This document shows, piece by piece, positions 6,474 through 14,962 of a stretch of DNA of 44,485 nt. Each line of letters opens with the position of its first letter. Positions within the stretch are counted from its first letter, which is position 1. The translations under genes and the position numbers were made by a program. The notes under the pieces are model-generated. The model did not search any database. It saw nothing but the letters and a program-made list of their open reading frames with translations, and was not told where the DNA came from. The stretch covers positions 1 through 44,485 of IMG/VR virus record IMGVR_UViG_3300016486_000533. One strand, 5' to 3'. The stretch comes from a virus.

Positions 6474-6837
6474 CTAACTTTTTCCTAAACTTGGTGTTGA
6501 AACTTCTCTTACTAATCTGGCCAGAAATGCCCTTGGCCTTCCTGCGAGCGCGCCTGGCATACTGCCCTGTGCGTCCGCCCATTTTGTCAGAAAGAGCGGC
6601 TTGTTTTGCCTCCCACTTTCCTTTGTCTGCATTACACTTCCGACACAAAAGGCGACAATTCTCTAGCGTCGATTCTCCGTTCATTGATACGGGCTTAATG
6701 TGGTCAAAGTCTTTTCCGACACTATCACACCCGTCTGCTTCGCACATTCCGCCTGCGCGCTGCCATACCTCAACTCTTACCCACTTGGGGAAGGCTTTTC
6801 TGTCAGCTATCCATGAAGGTTTTCTTGTATCTGCCAA
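6343..6837 (-). CDS. HNH endonuclease
   Basis: Contains the HNH core: Cys pair in MCEADGC, DFDHIKPVSMNG (metal-binding Asp-His), then LENCRLLCRKCNADKG. Phage HNH proteins of this type nick or cut DNA and often act in packaging or homing. I chose the TTG at 6837 because GGAG lies eight bases upstream and the resulting overlap with the preceding gene is only 35 bases. The longer ATG-type start at 6954 would overlap it by 152 bases. The C-terminal 35 residues overlap the DnaA-domain gene and are probably non-essential tail. HNH identity is firm; start is uncertain. Confidence 0.75.
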   Translation of the reverse strand: MADTRKPSWIADRKAFPKWVRVEVWQRAGGMCEADGCDSVGKDFDHIKPVSMNGESTLENCRLLCRKCNADKGKWEAKQAALSDKMGGRTGQYARRARRKAKGISGQISKRSFNTKFRKKLDGTVILKELEESNFVRDSDSRNRGGIRPIERFAGQEDEADEDC

Positions 6838-7534
6838 GTACGTGACTCCTGTTTGCCAAATACACAGCTTTGAGAAAACCACGCGGCCCCTCACTGCGTA
6901 TGCGCTTTGTCCGCTCTGACTTTCCGCCCAGCTTCTTCCATCCAGGGTTATCAAGCGATTCGGGAACTATTTCCTTGCGCTCTGGCATGATAAACCCGTT
7001 TCCGTGCCAGATACAGGTTTTCTTCGCATAAATATCACGCGCTGGTATGATTTCAGGATAGCGTGGATGTTCGTCGTCTTCTGGCAAATATCCCGCATAT
7101 TCGTAAGGGTGGAAGTAAGCGTCTGGCTTGCGCCACTTTGTTGATAGGACTCCAACCGGGTTTTCTGCCATCCACGGCACATTAAATTCGTTAGCAATGG
7201 TTTCAACATGGCGGGCCATACGAACAGCGCGATCCTGGCAATCAGGATCTTCTTCCAACTTTTTTGCAAAATGCTTTGCGCCGGCAACAGTCAGGTCTGT
7301 GCAGGGACTCCACGACATTACAAGTGATGGTCGCATGTTGGTGAATATTGAGCGCACCGTTCGCTCGCTTGATAGGTCTTCGTTGAAGTAATAGATTGTT
7401 CCATCGTTATCAAAGTTTTCTTTTTTGCAGTCATTAATGATATCGTAGGCGACGCCCACAAACCCGGCCTCGGCCCACGGCCTGAGCGCATTACCAGATT
7501 CATCAAACAGCGAAAGAATTATGTCGTTTATCAT
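6803..7534 (-). CDS. Dcm-like C5-cytosine methyltransferase-family protein
   Basis: A 243-residue protein starting MINDIILSLFDESG (the FDxTG-like SAM-binding motif region). SWSPCTDLTVAG (Cys78 in the PC motif) matches motif IV with the catalytic Cys, and ENPVGVLS (from Glu124) matches motif VI. These fit the compact phage Dcm-like family, which lacks a clear target-recognition domain. It may methylate cytosine or modify phage nucleotides. The ATG overlaps the stop of the helicase-like gene (ATGA), so I rejected the longer start at 7618. Second DNA methyltransferase-type gene in the operon. Confidence 0.72.
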   Translation of the reverse strand: MINDIILSLFDESGNALRPWAEAGFVGVAYDIINDCKKENFDNDGTIYYFNEDLSSERTVRSIFTNMRPSLVMSWSPCTDLTVAGAKHFAKKLEEDPDCQDRAVRMARHVETIANEFNVPWMAENPVGVLSTKWRKPDAYFHPYEYAGYLPEDDEHPRYPEIIPARDIYAKKTCIWHGNGFIMPERKEIVPESLDNPGWKKLGGKSERTKRIRSEGPRGFLKAVYLANRSHVLGRYKKTFMDS

Positions 7535-8984
7535 TTTTTGCCCTCTACGTACTTTCGATATGTCGGCCACGCCTTCATTTGCTTCTCGAATTCTTCCTGG
7601 CTTATCGGTTTGAGCCACTTTTCTTGGTCAAACACCACGAAGTAGTTGTTGAGCCTTCCATTATGCAAGAACCCTGCCGATCCATTGTCCGGCGCGAGCA
7701 TTGGAAGTCCGCCGGCACGCAAATCATTGCTAACAAGCGATGGACTCACGCCATTCCAGCGTTTGATTTCCGGGTATTGGGAAAACAGGTCTGGGAACAT
7801 CAGTGTAATTTCGTCTGACGTGTACCAAGGACGGACAGTCACATCTGGAAAAGTCCTGAGAATCGTCTTTGCATATTCCTGCGTTGCCTTTGACGCGCTG
7901 GAAGTCGGCATTGTCATCTCAGACGCCCATGTCAATGCATCGCTGATCCAGTGCGCAATATAGTTTTCCTTTGACTCCTGCATCTCATGCGCCAGTCGGG
8001 CAAAAGGCTTCATGCGCTCACGGCTGGCAACCCTTGAAGCCTGCGTAAGCGGCGCGGCAGCGGGAACAACAAACTGGCTCACATCTCTTTTCAGAAACCA
8101 GTCAGCAAGAAACCTGGCGTTTCCATCATTCACCCATTCGTGAAACCTTGATATGACTTCCGGTGGGCATTTGCGTGCTGGAATACTATAAAACAGGTCA
8201 TCATTCTGCAACAACCTATCTTGGCCCTTCGGAAGAGTCAGCAGGACAAGCATACGGCTAACTTCATTTCGAGAGAATGACCTTTGCCGCTGGGCGTCGT
8301 GAATTACTCGAGCGTCTGGGGATAATATCATCTGGCAAAGAACCTGACCGCCAATTCGATCCTCCAGCCCGTTGCCGGTTCCATTAAGCACGCCAATGAC
8401 AGCATTTCGCATCCACGCCTTGTTTGTCGAACGCAGGTGGATAATTCCAAACTTGATTGACCACGGCGCGAACGCTTCGTAAATTGCAGATACCCACAGG
8501 TCAGCAGGAAGCCGCTCGCCAGTGATTGCTCCGGCAAAAGGAATATGCACCATCGGGTCTTGAACGTGCCACGCGATCAGGTCCAATAGCCACTCGATAT
8601 CTTTTGGTGACGATGCAAACGTGTGCTGCGTCAACTCCAGAAAAGGGGTTATGTCTCCAGGTTCAGCGTTCCATCCGGTCCATAGATTGATATAATCGGT
8701 GCCGTTCTCAGAAAAAGTCTTGGGCCTCCCGGAAAGAAACGAAAGTCGTCGCAGGACTCGTAGTGCGTCCCTTCGATAAATTCTCCGGTAGCGCCTTCTG
8801 GGTCTTCGCAGTCAGGGAAGTTTTCTCGCACGTAAGGAACAACATCCTTGAATGACGGCATTGGCCTTCCAGTAGCCACTTCGACAAAGCGCAGTGATCT
8901 CCTGACATAGATTAGTTTTTCACGTAGTTGAGAAAGGAATAATTTCGGCGTTTCCCGATTTCGGGAGAGCGCGTGACGTGCCAT
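7531..8984 (-). CDS. degenerate SF3/D5-like helicase, apparently frameshifted
   Basis: The first frame starts at the ATG at 8984 (SD GGAG) and runs through LREKLIYVRRSLRFVEVATG to FFPGGPRLF. It then continues, as the family should, only in the -1 frame (SENGTDYINLWTGWNAEPGD, TPFLELTQHTF, then LLDLIAWHVQDP). Near the C-terminus, RDVSQFVVPAAAPLT fits D5-like phage helicases. The switch is at a T5 run on the coding strand (A5 at 8712-8716); total length is one base short of 485 codons. Where a Walker A (GxxGxGK) is expected I read AITGERLPADLW, so ATPase activity seems lost. Assignment is by remote pattern. Possible roles: origin-binding remnant or degraded helicase. Confidence 0.5.
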
Positions 8985-9384
8985 ATTTTTGCTCCAAATA
9001 TTTGATGTTTTGCACTTGGTGCAAACTCTTTGGTTGGCCTGTTCCGTGACCAGTTCCATATTTTTCGATTGCCTCCAAAGCAGCGTAACCAGCCTTAGCC
9101 GGCATTAGAACACGCGCAACAGTTTTCTCCGTCGTGTTGTCTAGGTAGAGCGTATCCATTCCACAGTCAATACACCACCACGCTAATAATCTTTGCGCTG
9201 CGGTGCGAACGTCCTGACCGAGAACGTATGCAGAAATGATTGTCTTTGCGTCGCTTCTACAGTCTTTAGGATCAACATCTTTGCCCTTGTGCCTGGACAC
9301 TGCCTCAGAAACTAGTTTTAGCGTTGTTTTGTCATGCAAATCAATAAGGCACTTTCGGCGCCCATTACTCCTCGCCAATTTCAT
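8920..9384 (-). CDS. unknown phage protein
   Basis: A 154-residue soluble protein, mainly helical, with Cys/Trp-rich centre (LLAWWCIDCGMDTLYLD). No family recognised. It overlaps the preceding gene by 20 bases and the helicase-like gene by 65 bases, consistent with a tightly packed operon. Its middle resembles a small nucleic-acid-interacting fold only in a general way; I assign no function. Confidence 0.55.
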   Translation of the reverse strand: MKLARSNGRRKCLIDLHDKTTLKLVSEAVSRHKGKDVDPKDCRSDAKTIISAYVLGQDVRTAAQRLLAWWCIDCGMDTLYLDNTTEKTVARVLMPAKAGYAALEAIEKYGTGHGTGQPKSLHQVQNIKYLEQKYGTSRALPKSGNAEIIPFSTT

Positions 9385-9661
9385 CGCGTTTCCCCGGCGT
9401 TACATTTACCATTTTGCTATCCAGTTCCGCCAGAAGTTCAGCAACGCTTTTGTCGCGCGTGACTTCCACCTTTTCTGGTTGCACCGTTTTTCCAAACATC
9501 TTCTCGAAAAACCAACGCGGGTCTTCCTCTGCGACCTCGGTGAACTTCTCAATCCCGCCGATATTCTCGAACACCTGCAAAATTGCAAGGCGAGAAAACT
9601 TAGACGTATCCTGCATTCCAGCCGGCCCGTCGATAATCATTGGCGGTTTTTTGAATGACAT
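9365..9661 (-). CDS. small phage protein, first gene of leftward operon
   Basis: A 98-residue acidic protein with the stretch ILQVFENIGGIEKFTEVAEE followed by DPRWFFEKMFGK. This pattern is shared with small proteins often encoded beside phage terminases, so it could be a packaging accessory or a small-terminase substitute; no HTH is evident. It starts right after SD AGGGAG and an extended -10 promoter (9681-9689), divergent from the large terminase. No other small-terminase candidate is visible in the window. Confidence 0.55.
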   Translation of the reverse strand: MSFKKPPMIIDGPAGMQDTSKFSRLAILQVFENIGGIEKFTEVAEEDPRWFFEKMFGKTVQPEKVEVTRDKSVAELLAELDSKMVNVTPGKRDEIGEE

Positions 9662-9680
9662 GGAAACTCCCTAGCAGATT

Positions 9681-9689
9681 AGTATAGCA
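9681..9689 (-). promoter_or_regulatory. leftward extended -10 promoter
   Basis: Minus strand TGC-TATACT (9689-9681), about 20 bases before the ATG at 9661, with no good -35 at the usual distance. It would drive the leftward operon from 9661 to 5696. Confidence 0.5.
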
Positions 9690-9708
9690 TATCCCATGCC
9701 ATGCAGTT

Positions 9709-9774
9709 ATGCAATCTTGCAACGCTGGTATGCAAAATAGCATGTTGTAAATCCTAGTACAGCATGCAATCTTG
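9709..9774. repeat. ATGCAATCTTG direct repeats in divergent region
   Basis: The 11-mer ATGCAATCTTG occurs at 9709-9719 and 9764-9774. Related ATGCAR words surround it (near 9701, 9730). They sit upstream of the leftward promoter and may be operator or packaging-recognition sites. Confidence 0.45.
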
Positions 9775-9832
9775 TCCGAGTAGCGTTGTCGGTTAAAACT
9801 ACGGCTTTCTTCAAGCCATGACGGCGGGGCGC

Positions 9833-9838
9833 TATAAT
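9833..9838 (+). promoter_or_regulatory. -10 element of candidate ncRNA promoter
   Basis: A perfect TATAAT at 9833-9838. The -35 region (9810-9815, TTCAAG) is weak. Transcription would begin near 9845, exactly before a highly structured non-coding segment. Confidence 0.45.
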
Positions 9839-9844
9839 GGGAAA

Positions 9845-10062
9845 CCATTAGCTAGAACCGTGGGGCGCCAGCCTCTAGCATCCCCGCCCGAAAGCGATAG
9901 GGGGAAATACTGGCCAGGGACGTGCAAAGTCTCTGTGAAGCAGATCGCAAGTTTAGGGGGTTGCACCCTACCTAAGCACCGAGGCGCCCTCAGCCGACAG
10001 GTTCGGACATGGCACTAAGGTTCGGGAAGCAACTCTGGCCGAAAGGCTGGGGCTTCTTCCCC
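9845..10062 (+). ncRNA. candidate structured RNA upstream of terminase
   Basis: This stretch has no convincing gene but has nested pairing. A closing stem GGGCGCC/GGCGCCC (9863-9869 with 9983-9989) encloses three hairpins: 9881-9905 (UCCCC/GGGGA), 9915-9935 (CAGGGAC/GUCUCUG, loop GUGCAAA) and 9953-9975 (two-part stem, loop UUGCA). Downstream are 9994-10006 (CCGA/UCGG) and 10026-10056 (GAAGC/GCUUC enclosing CUGGCC/GGCUGG with a GAAA tetraloop). A perfect TATAAT precedes it. It does not match any RNA class I know. It could be a packaging RNA, a leader or a regulatory RNA. Confidence 0.5.
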
Positions 10063-10103
10063 TATACCTCCAACCCTAGCCTCTGGTTCAAACATAGACC
10101 TTA

Positions 10104-10166
10104 GACTCTAGTAACTTAGTAGACTCTCTAGCGTTGAATCTAGTTACTTAGAGACTCTATAGCGTT
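10104..10166. repeat. tandem 31-32 bp units each with two GANTC sites
   Basis: Unit 1 (10104-10135) and unit 2 (10136-10166) share the pattern GANTC-TAGTWACTTAG, then GACTC, then TAGCGTT. GANTC sites are at 10104, 10122, 10136 and 10153. The unit lies 130-195 bases before the terminase start. Confidence 0.8.
10134..10163 (+). promoter_or_regulatory. candidate late promoter overlapped by GANTC sites
   Basis: -35 TTGAAT (10134-10139) overlaps GAATC; -10 TATAGC (10158-10163) follows GACTC directly; spacer 18. It is the best rightward promoter candidate between the ncRNA and the terminase. Weak consensus would suit activation by a GcrA-like factor; inference. Confidence 0.45.
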
Positions 10167-10298
10167 TCACAATTTTCGGAATTGACTACACAGGGTTAAC
10201 GTGGCACTTTGCTTGTGAGCCGTGCCGTCCACGCATACCTCCCGCTGCGTGTGTTGCCATTCTAACCGACTCGATGGCGCGGCTCACCGGAGGACTAT

Positions 10299-11921
10299 TT
10301 GGAAAATTTGAAGCATCCTGACGAATTCTCTACCGACGCCGCTGTTTTGCGGAAGCTGGGAGAATGGCGTAACAATATTGAACTTCACGCAAACGAATGC
10401 CTGAAGATACGCGATAAGGCTGGCCAGCTAGTCCCTTTGAAATTCAATGCCCTTCAGCGTATTGTGCACAACGCCGCTGAAAAGCAAAGAAGCGAAACGG
10501 GTAAGATCAGGCAAATTGTGTTGAAGTACCGACGCGGTGGCGCATCTACTTACATTCTTGCTCGCGGATACAACAAAGCAACGCTGCATCACGGCGCGTC
10601 TGTTGCTATTATGGCACACGTATCACAGTCAACCAACGCACTTTACCGCATCGTCAAGCGTTTCCAGGAACACAATCCGTTCGCTCCCCCGCTTGGTGTC
10701 TCCAACGTCAAGGGTCTGGAATTTGACGGTATGGATAGCCGATATGGCGTTTTCTCTGCTGAAAACGACGAGGCCGGACGAGGCGACGAGGTTTCATTCC
10801 TGCACTTTTCTGAGGCGGCATACGCTCCAAACCTCGAAGGCAGTATGTCCGGCATTGGTAACTGCGTGTCAGATATGCCTGGAACCGAAATTTGGCTGGA
10901 ATCTACGGCAAAGGAGCCTTTTGGCGACTTTTACGAACGCTGCATGGATACAATGAAGGGCGCATCCGACTATCAGCTAACGTTTGTCCCTTGGTCAGAA
11001 GACCCGCTTTGCTATTCTGATCCAGGCGCAGACTTCGAGCCGTCAACTGAGCGAGAAAACCCAATTTTCCCATCCGAATCGGAACTGATGGAGGTAAACG
11101 GCCTGACGCTTGGTCAGATTGCATGGCGCCGAAAGCGCATGGGCGGTCCACGCAACATCATTAAGTTTTCCCGTGAGTATCCGCTCACTGTTTCTGACTG
11201 CTTCGCCGCAATTGACGATAATGCGTTTATCTCGCCAATCGACGTGACGAGAAGCCGAAAAGCCAATATCAAGGCTCATGGCTCCATTGTCATTGGGGTT
11301 GACCCTGCATCTGGCGGTGGCGACAGATTTACAATTGCTGTTCGTCAGGGCCGAAAAGTGCACAAAATAACGCACCGCACCAAAGTAAAATTCAATGAGG
11401 GACTTGAGTTCATCAAAGCGATGATCGAGGACTGGAAGCCTGACCGTGTGTTTATTGACGCCGGCGGTGGCGGTAACGGTGATGCACTGTGTTCCGCACT
11501 GCGCGATGATCCGCGATATAGCGAAATTGTTCGCGGAGTTCTGTTTGGCGGTGTGAGCCAGCACAAGTTGCGTCGCCCCGACAAGCCAGGCCCACGCAAC
11601 CGCAAGGCTGAGATGGCAATGCGCCTAAAGGATGCAATGGAGTCTCCAGAAGGGCTTGACCTTCCGGACGAGGAGGGAATCCAGTCTGACTTTTGCTCGG
11701 TTAAGGTCGAATATCTTAACCAAGAGGGCGACTACCAGCTTGTGCCTAAAAAGAAGCTGAAGACTCGATCCCACGACCTTTTCGATGCCGTAGGGTTGAC
11801 TTATGCCGATGAGTTCGTTCAGCCGTTGCAACTTATTGAAGGCGGTGATATTAACTCTAGCATAGGTCGCACATACAGCCCAGCCGGCGTGCCGCCAAGC
11901 AATACAGGATGGATGGCCTAA
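10299..11921 (+). CDS. terL: large terminase subunit
   Basis: A 540-residue packaging motor ATPase/nuclease. An atypical Walker A region KYRRGGAST is at about 76-84, IWLESTA lies mid-domain, and the RNase H-like nuclease domain contains GVDPASGGGDRF (about 333-344) and DRVFIDAGGGGNGD (about 381-394) with acidic metal ligands. It translocates DNA into the prohead and cuts the concatemer. The start is TTG at 10299, supported by GGAGG six bases upstream; there is no nearby ATG. It ends directly before the portal gene. No recognisable small terminase lies upstream; instead a structured RNA candidate does. Confidence 0.92.
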   Translation: MENLKHPDEFSTDAAVLRKLGEWRNNIELHANECLKIRDKAGQLVPLKFNALQRIVHNAAEKQRSETGKIRQIVLKYRRGGASTYILARGYNKATLHHGASVAIMAHVSQSTNALYRIVKRFQEHNPFAPPLGVSNVKGLEFDGMDSRYGVFSAENDEAGRGDEVSFLHFSEAAYAPNLEGSMSGIGNCVSDMPGTEIWLESTAKEPFGDFYERCMDTMKGASDYQLTFVPWSEDPLCYSDPGADFEPSTERENPIFPSESELMEVNGLTLGQIAWRRKRMGGPRNIIKFSREYPLTVSDCFAAIDDNAFISPIDVTRSRKANIKAHGSIVIGVDPASGGGDRFTIAVRQGRKVHKITHRTKVKFNEGLEFIKAMIEDWKPDRVFIDAGGGGNGDALCSALRDDPRYSEIVRGVLFGGVSQHKLRRPDKPGPRNRKAEMAMRLKDAMESPEGLDLPDEEGIQSDFCSVKVEYLNQEGDYQLVPKKKLKTRSHDLFDAVGLTYADEFVQPLQLIEGGDINSSIGRTYSPAGVPPSNTGWMA

Positions 11922-14075
11922 ATGCCGTTAAAAGACCAAAACGAAATTACTCTCGAAGGATTCGACAGTAAAGATGACTTCTGCAAGTGGGTTATGGAAA
12001 CCCGGCAGAACGATCTTGACTTTGACCGCGAGAACCGTGACCGGGGCATTCAAGACACTCGCTATGCGGCTGGCTATCAGTGGCCGGCTGAAGACTACAA
12101 GTGGCGCGTTGACAACAATATTCCCGCCATGACCTTTAATCAGGTTCCATCACTACTTCGTCACCGCCTTGGTGCTCGTGCGCGTAAGGCAATCGGACCA
12201 AAGGTTACACCAGTCAATCCAGGTAAGCGTTATGACGGCATTGCTCAAATCCGCGAGGGATTGATCCGCAACGTCGAAATGAACAGCGATATCAAGGTTG
12301 TAGACGCAACAATCTCGCAGCAGCAGCTTATTGGCGGTATCGGCAACTACGAAGTAACCATCGAATACGCCAACAATGACGTGTTTGAGACGGATATTTT
12401 CATTCGCACGGATCAAAATAGCTGGAGCGTCATCTGGGATTCAATGTCCCAGGAGCCAACCGGCAAGGACGCGCGCCACGTAATGAAGGAAACCAACCTC
12501 ACCCGCAAGGATTATGAGGCAATGTTCCCTGATTATCCGGTCGAAAGCATTGGTGAGAACCCGGCGCACACGCTGACAAATACAAGCGGCGTTATGGTCA
12601 ACGGACAGTCCGATAACCTTCAGGGGTGGATTAACGAAGATACGGTTCGTATTGCTCTTGTATGGACAATGCATGAGCGCGACAAGACTTTGGCGTTGCT
12701 GACGAACGGCGATGTGGTAGATATTGGCGACACTCCACCGGAAGAGTACCAGACTGATCCAAACGAAGATGGTGATTTTGACACAGTAGTCAGAAACCAA
12801 AAAACCGGGGAATACAAATCCCGCGTTGCGAAGTGCAAGTACGCTAGAGGCGTTCTGACGAACGGCTCTGACATACTTGGCGAGCCATACGAAATGGAAG
12901 TAGATCGCGTTCCACTCGTTCGCGTTCCGGCCTGGTGCATCTATACCGGAGACCGCATGGAGCGGTTTGGTATGATTTACAATGCCCGCGACGCGCTGAC
13001 GTTCTATAATTACGTCAAATCTGACCGGATTGAGCGCATTGTGTTCCGCAACCGTGCGCAGTACGAAGCGCAGGAAGACGCGCTTTCGGCTGAGCAGGAA
13101 AAGCAGTACAAGAATGCTCACCGCCTTCGTGGTGGAGTTCTGAAGTATCGCGGGCCAGCACCAATGCAGATTTCGCCACCGCCTGTTGACCAAGCCGCCA
13201 TCATCGAAACTGAAGCAGCACAACAGTCTATCAATGATATCTTTGACATTCGGCCAGGCTTGGCCAGTGGTATGGGGGCGCCTTCCGGCATTTCCCTTGA
13301 ACACCAAATGGATATCACCGACACGGGCGGACTCATTTACGATGAAACGATGGAAGCCGCCAAGCGCGAAGTATATCGTCTCATTAACCAGCTTATCCCA
13401 TACGTCTATGACGCACCACGCATCATCAAGATCGTTGGCGAGGACGGAAAGATCAAAGAGGCAATTCTCAATGATCCAGAGAACCCGGAAAGCATTGACA
13501 TTACGCTTGGCAAGTATTCTGTAGACACTGCTACCGGACCAAGCGCAGCAACCCAGCGCGTGCAGGCAATCGACTTCTATCAGACAATGTTCAACGCCAA
13601 CCCGGAACTGATGGGTCTGGTTGCGCCAGAACTGATCGAATTGCTAAACGTCCCCGGAACAGAGAAGCTTTCCAAGGCGCTTCGTGAGCGCACCGGAACT
13701 GGCCAAGAGGAAGACTTGACGCCAGAGGAGCAGGCCGCGATGGCCGCCGAAGCTGAAAAGCAGGCGGCACTAGAAGAAAAAATGGTCATGCTTCAAATGC
13801 GTAGCGCCGAACTTGACGTTGAAAAGAAGCAGGCCGAGACTGAAGCCAGACTTGCTGACGTTCAACAAAAACTTGCAACCGCCGAATCTGAGCGCGCCCA
13901 ATCACAGGAGCGTTTGTCCAAAGCAGAGCAAGACAGAATCACCAGTACAGCTAAGATTCTAGAGATGGAATCCAAGATGGAACTGTTGGCCGCTCAGACA
14001 GAAAAAGTTCTGGCGGAAATTCAGAAGATTAATGCAACTCCAATTCCAAACCCAACCGGAGGTACTACGGAATGA
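11922..14075 (+). CDS. portal protein (P22-like)
   Basis: A 717-residue protein close to the 725-residue P22 portal. N-terminal motif DRENRDRGIQDTRYAAGYQW, followed by NNIPAMTFNQVPSLLRHRLG, is typical of this portal family. A long charged coiled coil (about 600-700) resembles the barrel/helical C-terminus of P22-type portals. The portal forms the dodecameric ring for DNA entry and exit and docks the terminase. It begins immediately after terL and its stop overlaps the scaffold start (ATGA). Confidence 0.88.
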   Translation: MPLKDQNEITLEGFDSKDDFCKWVMETRQNDLDFDRENRDRGIQDTRYAAGYQWPAEDYKWRVDNNIPAMTFNQVPSLLRHRLGARARKAIGPKVTPVNPGKRYDGIAQIREGLIRNVEMNSDIKVVDATISQQQLIGGIGNYEVTIEYANNDVFETDIFIRTDQNSWSVIWDSMSQEPTGKDARHVMKETNLTRKDYEAMFPDYPVESIGENPAHTLTNTSGVMVNGQSDNLQGWINEDTVRIALVWTMHERDKTLALLTNGDVVDIGDTPPEEYQTDPNEDGDFDTVVRNQKTGEYKSRVAKCKYARGVLTNGSDILGEPYEMEVDRVPLVRVPAWCIYTGDRMERFGMIYNARDALTFYNYVKSDRIERIVFRNRAQYEAQEDALSAEQEKQYKNAHRLRGGVLKYRGPAPMQISPPPVDQAAIIETEAAQQSINDIFDIRPGLASGMGAPSGISLEHQMDITDTGGLIYDETMEAAKREVYRLINQLIPYVYDAPRIIKIVGEDGKIKEAILNDPENPESIDITLGKYSVDTATGPSAATQRVQAIDFYQTMFNANPELMGLVAPELIELLNVPGTEKLSKALRERTGTGQEEDLTPEEQAAMAAEAEKQAALEEKMVMLQMRSAELDVEKKQAETEARLADVQQKLATAESERAQSQERLSKAEQDRITSTAKILEMESKMELLAAQTEKVLAEIQKINATPIPNPTGGTTE

Positions 14076-14956
14076 CTATTGAGAACACACCAGACGAAAG
14101 CGAATTTATCGTTCCCGCAGACAATGAAGTTATTGAGGGGGCGGAGGCAAGTCTGACCCCAGCCGATGACGTTGAAATCAAAGAGGACGATGATGACAGC
14201 GAAGGCGTTGTTGAAAGCGCAGAGCAGATTGCGGCCAACAAGGCGGCAGCTAAGGAAGCCTTTAAGCGCAGAAAAGCGGAGCGTGAGAGTTTTGCATCGC
14301 AAAGCCGCATCCAGGAACTCGAGAATCAGGTCCGCGCGCTTGCAAGCAGCAAGTCTCCAGAAAACAAGGAAGCGGTTGCAGCCGCACCAAAGAAGCCAAA
14401 TCCGGCTGATTTTGACCTTGGCCGTTGGGACGAGAAGTATGAAGCGGCTCTTAGCGACTGGATGGATCATCGAGACGACTTTATTCTAAAGCAGGCCGAG
14501 GAGCGAGCATCCAGCGCAACTCGCGAACTAGGCGAGTCTGCAAGGCGGCAGCGCGAGAATGCTGACCTTGAGTCCGTCGGAAATGATGTTGGAAAAAGGG
14601 GTATTGACAAATACTCTGACTTCCAAGATACTGTTCAGGACGCTCTAGAAGCGATGCCGCCTGCACCGGAGGCTCTAAAACATTTAGTGCGACTATCGAA
14701 TGCGGAAGACGTATTCTATCACCTAGCGCAAAATCCTGACGCGCTGGAGAGTATCACGGACCTCGATCCGATGGGCCAAGCCCTTGAATTTGGTAAAATC
14801 TCGGCTCGGCTGGCCGCAAAGTCCAAAGTGGCTTCGCAGACAACCAAGGCTAAACCATCACCCCAGCAGCCTCGCGGAACTGGCGGCAAGTTCACTTCGG
14901 ACGCTGACGCCAATTACGAGAAGCTTCTAAAATCAAACAACAACCCGTGGAATTAA
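14072..14956 (+). CDS. scaffolding protein
   Basis: A 294-residue protein with a very acidic N-terminus (about 1-60), a central coiled coil and a basic C-terminal helix-containing part (PRGTGGKFTSDADANYEKLL). This composition, length and location between portal and coat match P22-type scaffolds, which nucleate procapsid assembly and then exit. Translationally coupled to the portal gene. Assignment rests mainly on position and composition. Confidence 0.75.
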   Translation: MTIENTPDESEFIVPADNEVIEGAEASLTPADDVEIKEDDDDSEGVVESAEQIAANKAAAKEAFKRRKAERESFASQSRIQELENQVRALASSKSPENKEAVAAAPKKPNPADFDLGRWDEKYEAALSDWMDHRDDFILKQAEERASSATRELGESARRQRENADLESVGNDVGKRGIDKYSDFQDTVQDALEAMPPAPEALKHLVRLSNAEDVFYHLAQNPDALESITDLDPMGQALEFGKISARLAAKSKVASQTTKAKPSPQQPRGTGGKFTSDADANYEKLLKSNNNPWN

Positions 14957-14962
14957 AATACA

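Noticed and set aside
9818-10018. 66-codon ORF in the pre-terminase region
   Set aside because: It begins upstream of the TATAAT element, has no SD and its composition follows the hairpin structure; the RNA interpretation is better.
12441-13307. 288-codon ORF antisense to the portal gene
   Set aside because: Shadow of the portal gene; no independent support.
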